DNA of 6,699 nucleotides, taken from contig JAYTXR010000106.1 in the NCBI GenBank assembly GCA_043742865.1, positions 1 to 6,699 on the forward strand, given 5' to 3'. The notes under the pieces were generated by a model. That model was not told the origin of the DNA and made no database searches. It saw nothing but the letters and a program-made list of their open reading frames with translations. Origin of the DNA: PALSA-911 sp043742865. GTDB taxonomy: Bacteria; Pseudomonadota; Alphaproteobacteria; Acetobacterales; Acetobacteraceae. Within the stretch, counting starts at the first letter, position 1; every line of letters starts with the position of its first letter. Of the stretch, positions 1 through 5,026 are shown piece after piece. The position numbers were made by a program, and so were the translations under genes.

Positions 1-83
1 AAAGTCGCGTGGAACTGGTTGATCGCGGACCCCCAGCGCATCCGCTCAATCGGAAACCGCGAGTGGGCAGAGGTCAATGTCTA
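1..83 (+). mobile_element. Right end of an IS630-like insertion sequence
   Basis: The transposase tail runs up to base 81 and the sequence CTAG occupies 81-84. Repeat-protein coding in another frame begins at once, with residues TVG at 86-94. IS630 elements duplicate a TA target, so TA at 82-83 is the likely target-site copy and the element would end at about base 81. The matching left end, the second TA and the inverted repeat are outside the window, so the exact boundary is inferred. Confidence 0.6.
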
Positions 84-84
84 G
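1..84 (+). CDS. IS630-family transposase, C-terminal fragment
   Basis: This reading frame enters from the left edge and ends at TAG 82-84, leaving 27 residues. The segment AWNWLIADPQRIRSIGNREW followed by AEVNV matches, from memory, the usual end of IS630-family DDE transposases (pattern AWN.LI..PQ.I.SIG.R.WA.V). These enzymes cut and paste their element into TA dinucleotides, often within CTAG. The frame closes a few residues after the conserved Trp-Ala, as in full-length relatives, so this looks like the natural C-terminus. The catalytic domain lies outside the window, so whether the enzyme is intact cannot be judged. The family call rests on this short tail only. Confidence 0.75.
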   Translation, partial: KVAWNWLIADPQRIRSIGNREWAEVNV

Positions 85-85
85 G

Positions 86-1420
86 ACGGTTGGTATTACC
101 CTCGGCACGGGCAGCGGCAACGGCATCTACAACCTCAGCGGCGCCGCGGTGCTGAACGTGAGCCGCGGGATCGTTATCGCGTCGATCGGCGGCAGCACCG
201 GAGCGATGGTTCAGTCCGGCGGCACGGTGAACGCGGACTTCGAGACCATCGGCTAAGGCGGCGTCGGCAGCTGGACCCAGAGCGCCGGCAGCAACCTCGT
301 CAGCGGCAACCTGTTTATCGCCCTCGGCGCGGGCAGCACCGGCAGCTACAATTTGACCGGCGGCACGCTGGCGGTAACCGGCACGATCTATGACGGGTTC
401 TTCGGAACCGGCGACTTCACCCAGTCGGGCGCCGCCTCGGTCAGCGCCGCCTCGCTGAGCGTAGGCAACAATTTCGGCGGGAACGGCAGCTACACGCTGT
501 CGGGCGGCATGCTGGCCACCGCCTCCGCGTATGTCGGTTCGGCCGGCACCGGCGTCTTCAACAACACCGGCGGCACTCACACCAATGCCGGCCTGCTCTC
601 GGTCGGCAACAACCCCGGCGGTGTCGGCACCTACACGCTGGGCGGCACCGGCGCGCTGGCACTGGGGGGGGATTTGCTGCTCGGCGCGGCTGGGGCGCAG
701 GGCAGTTTCAACTTCAATGCCGCTCCCGGAGACGCGGCGACATTCACCTTGACCGCCAGCGGCCAAACGGTCGCGATCGGCAATGGCGGGATCGGAACAT
801 TCAATCAGGGCGGCGGTGACGTTGATCTAACGGCCGCCGGTGCCTTCCTGACGCTCGGCATCGGCGCAGCCGGCAACGGCACCTACAACCTGGCCGGTGG
901 CACGCTGGAAAGCACCAACCCAATAATCGGCGATGCCGGGGTCGGCGTATTCAATCAAAACAACGGCACGCACAGCGTCACCGGGGACCTGACGCTCGGC
1001 AACCAGGCCGGCAGCAGCGGCGCCTACGCCCTCAGCGGCGGCACGCTCGGCACGGCCGGCCGGGAACTTGTCGGCTTATCCGGCGCCGGCACCTTCACCG
1101 AGAGCGGCGGCACCAACAACGCCAATGGCGGCTTGCTGCTGGGGGTCAATGGACCCGGAGCCGCCACCTACAACCTGACCGGCGGCACGCTGGCCGTGAC
1201 CGGCGGCGAGGCGCTGGGAATCGACGGACCGCTGGCCATTTTCAACCAGTCGGAAGGCACCCACACGATCGCCGGCGGCCTGTCCATCAACAGCCACGCC
1301 ACCAGCACCGATGTGTTCAACCTGTCCGGCGGCTCGCTGGTCGCCGACACGGCCGTCATGCGCGGCTCCACATTCAACTATTCCGGCGGGTCGCTGGCTA
1401 CCATCGGCGGGTTCGTCAAC
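86..1420 (+). repeat. Array of degenerate T5SS/PEP-CTERM-type coding repeats
   Basis: About nine to ten double units of roughly 40-48 residues lie in tandem. Each has a YNLSGGTL-like half and an FNQSGGTH-like half separated by a short (V/I/L)G..G turn. Examples of first-half cores are IYNLSG, YNLTGGTL, YTLSGGML, YNLAGGTL, YALSGGTL and FNLSGGSL. Examples of second-half cores are FTQSGA, FNNTGGTH, FNQNNGTH, FTESGGT and FNQSEGTH. The copies are diverged at DNA level, but 346-382 and 1168-1204 agree at 33 of 37 bases. The repeats are protein-coding and have no unique spacers, so they are not a CRISPR array. Confidence 0.8.
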
Positions 1421-2044
1421 CAGTCCGGTCAGGTCAATATCTCCGGCGCCGGCACCCGGACCTGGGGCGGCGATATCACCAACGCCGCCGGCGGCACCTT
1501 CAAGATCAGCAGCACGACGGTGGCATATAGCGGCACCTTCACCAACAACGCCGCCTATATCAGCGACCCCGCCATCAATCTGTTCAACAACCTGACTATC
1601 GGCAGCACCGGCTACCTGCAAGGCGGGGTGGGCGATGTTTTCTCGATCGCCGGCAACCTGGTCAACAACAGCACGCAGAACACCGTGTGGCACACCGGCG
1701 CCTCGACCCTGACCTTCACCGGCAGCGGCGCGCATGAGTTCGATTTCGCCGGTGTCGATCTGGGGCAGAACCGGACCGGCTACGTCGGCAACTTCGCCTT
1801 CGGCGACCTGTCGCTGTCGCTGGGCCAGATCCTGAACGTGATCGACGGCAACCCAGGCAACGCCGGCACCGCTTTCTATGCCCATCTGTTCCAGATAGCC
1901 GGCAATAACCTGGCGGAACTGGCCAACATCCACAGCGCCTTCAATATCTATTACGACGAGACCCTGGCCGGGAATGCCTATCTGGCGGGCGGGACCTACG
2001 CCCTTACCGGCGGCGGCTTCCTGGAGGCGGTCGATGCCTCGGTG

Positions 2045-2146
2045 GTGCCGACGCCGGAGCCAGGATCGCTGGCCCTGCTCGCCACCGGGGTGCTGGCGGC
2101 CGGCTGGTACCGCCGCCGGGCGCTGAAAATCCCGGCTGCCGGGGCG
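2045..2146 (+). other. PEP-CTERM exosortase sorting signal
   Basis: The C-terminus has the three standard parts of a PEP-CTERM tail: the motif VPTPEPGS, then a hydrophobic segment (LALLATGVLAAGWY), then an arginine cluster (RRR at 2111-2119). A short tail ALKIPAAGA follows the arginines, slightly longer than usual. In this family exosortase (EpsH/XrtA type) recognises the signal during export, usually in bacteria that make exopolysaccharide. The signal remains intact although the gene's 5' part is broken. It implies an exosortase gene elsewhere in the genome. Confidence 0.88.
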
Positions 2147-2158
2147 TAGCAAGCCGTC

Positions 2159-3550
2159 CTATCTGGCGGCGCCGGGGGGCAGCTGGATTTCCCGGGTCAG
2201 GCCGGTATGCACGGCGCCGGCGCGAAAGCGGCCGTCATCCAGGCAGGCCAGCAGGAATGGGATGTTGGTCCTCACGCCTTCGATGAGGGTTCTGCCCAGC
2301 GCATCCAGCAGCCCGGCGATGGCGTCGTTTCGGGTGGCGCCGTGGCAGATGATCTTGGCCAGCAGCGGGTCGTAATGCGGGGTAACCACCATGCCCTCGG
2401 CATAGCCGGTGTCCACGCGGCAAGACCCGGTCGTCTCCGGCAGGCGGAATTTCCGTAACGTCCCCGGGGAAGGCAAAAACCGCCTTGGATCCTCGGCATA
2501 GACCCGCGCCTCGATCGCATGCCCGTGCATCGCGATGACCGGCGGCAGGATGCTCCCCAGCCGCTCCCCGGCCGCCGAGCGTATCTGCGCCTGCACCAGG
2601 TCGATGCCGGTGACCATTTCGGTCACCGCGTGCTCCACCTGCAGGCGGGTGTTCATCTCCAGAAAACAGAACGCGCCGTCCTGGCCCAGCAGCATCTCGA
2701 CCGTGCCGATGTTGTCGTAGCCCAGGCGGGCGAGCACCTCGACCGCGCGCGCGCCGATCGCGCCGATCGCCTCCCTGGGCAGATGGGGGGCGGGCGCTTC
2801 CTCGATCACCTTCTGGTGGCGGCGCTGGATTGAGCAGTCGCGCTCGAACAGATGGCGCACATCGCCATGCCGGTCGGCGAGGATTTGCAGTTCCACATGC
2901 CGCGGGTTCTCGATGTAGCGTTCCAGATAAACCCCCGCGCTGGCAAAACTGCGCAGCGCCAGCGTCTGCGCCCGCTCCACGCCGGCGATCAGGGCGGCCT
3001 CGTCGCGTGCCAAAAACATGCCGATGCCGCCGCCGCCGCCGGTCGGCTTGATCATCAGCGGAAAGCCGATTTTAGCCGCCGCCGCCGTCACGCTGGCGGC
3101 GTCCGGCTCAAGCAACCCGCTGCCGGCAGCCACCGGAAACCCGTGCGCGGCCATGATCGCGCGGGCGCGCGTTTTTTCGCCCATGCGGTCGATCAGGCTG
3201 GGGGAGGGGCCAATGAAGACCATTCCGGACCGGCTCACCTGCTCGGCAAACCCGGCATTCTCCGACAGGAAGCCGTAGCCGGGATGGATGGCGTCCACGC
3301 CGGCCTGGCGCGCCAAATCCAGCAGCCGGTCCTGGTTCAAATAGCTGTCGCGGGGCGGCGCCGGGCCGATGCAATGCGCCTCATCCGCCTGCGCCAGATA
3401 GGGGGCGCCGGCATCGGCCTCGGAATACACCGCGACCGAACCGATCCCCAGGCCGCGCAATGCCCGGATCACCCGCGCCGCCACCGCGCCGCGATTGGCG
3501 ATCAGCACTTTTCGAAATATCGGTATAGGCTGTGGCGATGCAGAATTCAT
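2159..3550 (-). CDS. Biotin carboxylase subunit (AccC-like / acyl-CoA carboxylase alpha, BC domain only)
   Basis: This 463-residue protein uses ATP to carboxylate biotin on a carrier protein with bicarbonate, the first half-reaction of acyl-CoA carboxylases. Domains in order: N-terminal BC fold (about 10-120, starting IFRKVLIANRG), ATP-grasp (about 125-330) and C-terminal BC domain (about 343-450). Residues matching E. coli AccC by position are K126, K168, the glycine loop at 170-178, H218, K247, E285, E298, N300, R302, Q304-V305-E306 and R349, so it should be active. The glycine loop has Ile where E. coli has Arg, and EARVYAEDP resembles methylcrotonyl/propionyl-type alpha subunits more than AccC. 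No BCCP domain follows, so a separate carrier is needed. ATG 3550 was chosen because it precedes the conserved start of the fold and has an AAGGAAG site nine bases upstream; a frame extension to 3682 has no family-like residues. Whether the substrate pathway is acetyl-CoA or another acyl-CoA is not resolved. Confidence 0.93.
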   Translation of the reverse strand: MNSASPQPIPIFRKVLIANRGAVAARVIRALRGLGIGSVAVYSEADAGAPYLAQADEAHCIGPAPPRDSYLNQDRLLDLARQAGVDAIHPGYGFLSENAGFAEQVSRSGMVFIGPSPSLIDRMGEKTRARAIMAAHGFPVAAGSGLLEPDAASVTAAAAKIGFPLMIKPTGGGGGIGMFLARDEAALIAGVERAQTLALRSFASAGVYLERYIENPRHVELQILADRHGDVRHLFERDCSIQRRHQKVIEEAPAPHLPREAIGAIGARAVEVLARLGYDNIGTVEMLLGQDGAFCFLEMNTRLQVEHAVTEMVTGIDLVQAQIRSAAGERLGSILPPVIAMHGHAIEARVYAEDPRRFLPSPGTLRKFRLPETTGSCRVDTGYAEGMVVTPHYDPLLAKIICHGATRNDAIAGLLDALGRTLIEGVRTNIPFLLACLDDGRFRAGAVHTGLTREIQLPPGAAR

Positions 3551-4329
3551 CCTGTCCGTCTTCCTTGCCGACCTGTCCGTTCCCGGGTGGCTCGTTCGGG
3601 GTGCCGCCGTTCGTGGTTCATGTCCGTGACATTGTGGGCTCGACCAGCGACGATGCGAAGGCCCTGGCGGCAGAAGGCGCACCGGATGGCAGCGTGGTCT
3701 GGGCGCGCGCGCAGGAAGCCGGGCGGGGGCGCTACACCCGCCAATGGCTCAGCCCGCCCGGCAACCTCTATATGTCCGTGGTGCTGCGCCCGGCCATTCC
3801 GGCTTCCCGCACCGCCGAACTCGGCTTCGTGGCCGCCCTGGCGGTGGCCGAAACGGTGCAGGCATGGCTGCCGCCGGGGCGGCTCGCCGGGCTGAAATGG
3901 CCGAACGACGTGCTGGTGGACGGGCGGAAAATCGCCGGCATCCTGCTGGAAGGGCATATCACCGGCATGCGGCTGGAATGGGTCATCGCCGGCATCGGCA
4001 TCAATCTGGCCAGCGCGCCGGACAACCCGGCCAATCCCGCGACCTCGCTGGCCGCTTGCGGCGGAGGCAAGCCGGCCGCGCGCGATGTGCTGGAAAAACT
4101 GCTGGCCAATCTGGCCGCCTGGCGGGAGATCTGGCAGGCCGGCGGCTTCGCCCCGGTGCGCAGCGCCTGGATGGCGCGCGCCACCCGTCTGGGCGAGCCG
4201 ATCACCGTGCGCCTGGGCAACGAGCCGCAATCGGGCAGCTTCGCGGGCATCGATCCTGACGGTGCCCTGCTGATGCAAACGCCGCAGGGCACGCGCCGGA
4301 TCACCGCTGGCGAGGTCGCCTTCGGTTAG
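3538..4329 (+). CDS. birA: Biotin--[acetyl-CoA-carboxylase] ligase (BirA, no DNA-binding domain)
   Basis: This 263-residue cytoplasmic enzyme makes biotinyl-AMP and transfers biotin to the target lysine of carrier proteins. Visible motifs: DIVGSTS (31-37), the adenylate-binding loop GRGRYTRQW (62-70, E. coli GRGRRGRQW 115-123), GLKWPNDV with K120 matching E. coli K183, GRKIAGILLE (129-138), GIGIN (152-156), and a C-terminal SH3-like domain (about 218-263). There is no N-terminal helix-turn-helix, so it is the monofunctional class that cannot repress biotin genes. The start is uncertain. ATG 3538 has a weak AGG eight bases upstream. GTG 3532 would add two residues. GTG 3601 would trim a Cys/Pro-rich leader of 21 residues, leave about 12 residues before GST as in many relatives, and remove the overlap with the carboxylase. 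It is divergent from the carboxylase whose carrier it presumably biotinylates. Confidence 0.93.
   Translation: MQNSSCPSSLPTCPFPGGSFGVPPFVVHVRDIVGSTSDDAKALAAEGAPDGSVVWARAQEAGRGRYTRQWLSPPGNLYMSVVLRPAIPASRTAELGFVAALAVAETVQAWLPPGRLAGLKWPNDVLVDGRKIAGILLEGHITGMRLEWVIAGIGINLASAPDNPANPATSLAACGGGKPAARDVLEKLLANLAAWREIWQAGGFAPVRSAWMARATRLGEPITVRLGNEPQSGSFAGIDPDGALLMQTPQGTRRITAGEVAFG
3560..3566 (-). promoter_or_regulatory. Shine-Dalgarno site for the biotin carboxylase
   Basis: On the minus strand AAGGAAG lies nine bases before ATG 3550. It is a good match to the anti-SD sequence and decides the start over the longer upstream frame. It sits inside the coding region of the divergent biotin ligase if that gene starts at 3532 or 3538. 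Confidence 0.65.
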
Positions 4330-4374
4330 AGCATTACCGGATACTGTTCTTCACAGGATCCGGTAAAAATGCTC
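4329..4374. repeat. Imperfect palindrome / stem-loop between convergent genes
   Basis: The left arm GAGCATTACCGGAT (4329-4342) pairs with the right arm ATCCGGTAAAAATGCTC (4358-4374) with only a three-A bulge. An inner CTGT (4344-4347) pairs with ACAG (4353-4356) around the loop TCTTC. The arm starts in the last base of the birA stop codon. There is no clean U-run after it on either strand, so it may be a weak bidirectional terminator, an mRNA 3'-end stabiliser, or a copy of a dispersed palindromic element. The GAGCATT...AATGCTC ends recall short palindromes common after alphaproteobacterial genes (from memory, not searched). Confidence 0.65.
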
Positions 4375-4387
4375 GGTAAAACAATCT

Positions 4388-4903
4388 CTAGGCGGGGACG
4401 GTCTGCACCGCCTCATACGGAAAGCGGCGGATTTTCATCACGTTCACGCCCTCGATCCGGATCAGCCGCGTGGCGGCGTCCCGGCGCGGCGAGTGCAGCA
4501 CGCCCTCGTTGTACAGATACGCATCGCCAGGCTTCAGCGAATAGTTGCGTCCGAATTTGACTTTGCCCGGCTTGCCCTCGGACGGACGTTCGACCAGGTC
4601 CCAATCAGTCATCAGCGTCTCGCCGGTGGCCTGGCCATAGATCGCCCAGGTCGGGCCGTGGTCGTGCGGCGGGCTGGCCTTCGCGCCCTGATGCACATGG
4701 GCCAGAATGCAGAACCCCAGCTCGGGGTCCTCGTACAGGATGTCGCGTTCGGGCGTGTCGTCGCGCAGATGTTTGGCGACGAAATCCTTGTCCTTCAGCA
4801 CATCCTGCACCAGCGCGCAGATTTTCACCCGCCCCGAAGGACCCGGCTCGGCGGACAGGATTTGTCGACATTCCGCGGCAAAACGCTCGATCGTATACCC
4901 CAT
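4388..4903 (-). CDS. Cupin-fold protein, cysteine dioxygenase-like
   Basis: This 171-residue soluble protein has no signal peptide or membrane segment. The central motif SPPHDHGPTWAIYGQATGET resembles the first cupin motif of thiol dioxygenases (pattern P.HDHG.W....G...GE). H80 and H82 are probable metal ligands, and H137 in the second motif (GDAYLYNEGVLHSPRRD) is the probable third. E95 lies at the usual cupin glutamate place. The N-terminal helical part (about 5-50) and ILYEDPELGF leading into the cupin are also CDO-like. An iron-dependent oxygenase acting on a small thiol or acid is a reasonable inference, but the substrate is unknown and a non-catalytic cupin is possible. ATG 4903 has a GGAGA ribosome binding site at 4910-4914 on the minus strand. 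The gene is divergent from the GMC oxidoreductase and convergent with birA. Confidence 0.72.
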   Translation of the reverse strand: MGYTIERFAAECRQILSAEPGPSGRVKICALVQDVLKDKDFVAKHLRDDTPERDILYEDPELGFCILAHVHQGAKASPPHDHGPTWAIYGQATGETLMTDWDLVERPSEGKPGKVKFGRNYSLKPGDAYLYNEGVLHSPRRDAATRLIRIEGVNVMKIRRFPYEAVQTVPA

Positions 4904-4925
4904 GATTTTTCTCCGAGATGGCGGG

Positions 4926-4943
4926 TTGGAAGGATCTTGCCAA
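4926..4943. promoter_or_regulatory. Candidate operator: 18-bp imperfect palindrome
   Basis: The sequence ttggaaggatcttgccaa equals its own reverse complement at 14 of 18 positions and is centred on GATC. It overlaps the proposed -35 box of the GMC gene, a place where a dimeric regulator could act. No regulator gene is in the window and no family can be assigned. Confidence 0.35.
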
Positions 4944-4953
4944 CGAGGTTAGG

Positions 4954-4990
4954 ATAAAGCCGGCGCCGCAGGCAATAAAGCCTGTGCCGC
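4954..4990. repeat. Candidate operator pair: direct repeats 21 bp apart
   Basis: ATAAAGCCGGCGCCGC (4954-4969) and ATAAAGCCTGTGCCGC (4975-4990) match at 14 of 16 bases. Their period is 21 bp, two helical turns, so they face the same side of the helix. They lie between the proposed promoter and the GMC start codon. Tandem binding sites for a regulator are one reading; chance duplication is another. Confidence 0.4.
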
Positions 4991-5026
4991 CGACAATTAC
5001 GTCCTGCGTGGAGTGAAAAAAACAAG

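Larger units (their letters stand above)
83..2149 (+). pseudogene. PEP-CTERM beta-strand repeat surface protein, 5'-truncated and with a premature stop
   Basis: From 83 the frame reads as glycine-, threonine- and serine-rich repeats of the T5SS/PEP-CTERM-associated type (units like GTYNLSGGTL...VG..GTGVFNQSGGT...L.LG). These are thought to form stacked beta-strands in exported proteins. The repeats continue on both sides of an in-frame TAA at 254-256, and from 257 the frame is open to TAG 2147-2149. A non-repetitive region of roughly 200 residues follows the repeats, then a PEP-CTERM sorting signal. No start codon, signal peptide or ribosome binding site is present. TTG 353 or an internal ATG would start inside a repeat and give a protein that cannot enter the Sec pathway. 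Two lesions (5' end lost at the IS junction, nonsense codon) support a pseudogene. The intact protein would be exported, anchored and cleaved by an exosortase. The specific function is unknown; adhesion or biofilm matrix is a family-level guess. Confidence 0.8.
4904..5026. promoter_or_regulatory. Divergent promoter region between the cupin and GMC genes
   Basis: These 123 bases must hold the promoters of both flanking genes if they are transcribed separately. A possible plus-strand promoter is TTGGAA (4926-4931), 18 bases, TAGGAT (4950-4955), each a four-of-six match to the sigma-70 consensus. The GMC ribosome binding site is probably GGAG (5010-5013), 13 bases before ATG 5027, which is rather far. 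On the minus strand a site for the cupin gene lies at 4910-4914. The promoter boxes are weak guesses in GC-rich DNA. Confidence 0.5.

Noticed and set aside
74..766. Minus-strand open frame of 230 codons opposite the repeat gene
   Set aside because: Low-complexity Ala/Gly/Arg translation without family motifs; a GC-rich shadow of the repeats.
86..1420. CRISPR array
   Set aside because: The repeats are coding, diverged, of variable length and lack unique spacers.
353..2149. TTG at 353 as the true start of the repeat protein
   Set aside because: It lies in the middle of a YNLTGGTL repeat, has no signal peptide after it, and the same repeats continue upstream in frame to about 86.
1076..2152. 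Minus-strand open frame of 358 codons opposite the repeat gene
   Set aside because: Composition is that of an antisense shadow and it covers a clear PEP-CTERM tail on the other strand.
3495..3529. Plus-strand promoter for birA (TTGGCG with a TATAGG-like box)
   Set aside because: The spacing is 23 bases for the best box pair, too long for sigma-70, and other pairings match poorly.
2852..3895. Plus-strand open frame of 347 codons
   Set aside because: It spans the antisense of the carboxylase and an off-frame part of birA, both of which have conserved catalytic motifs; its own translation has none.
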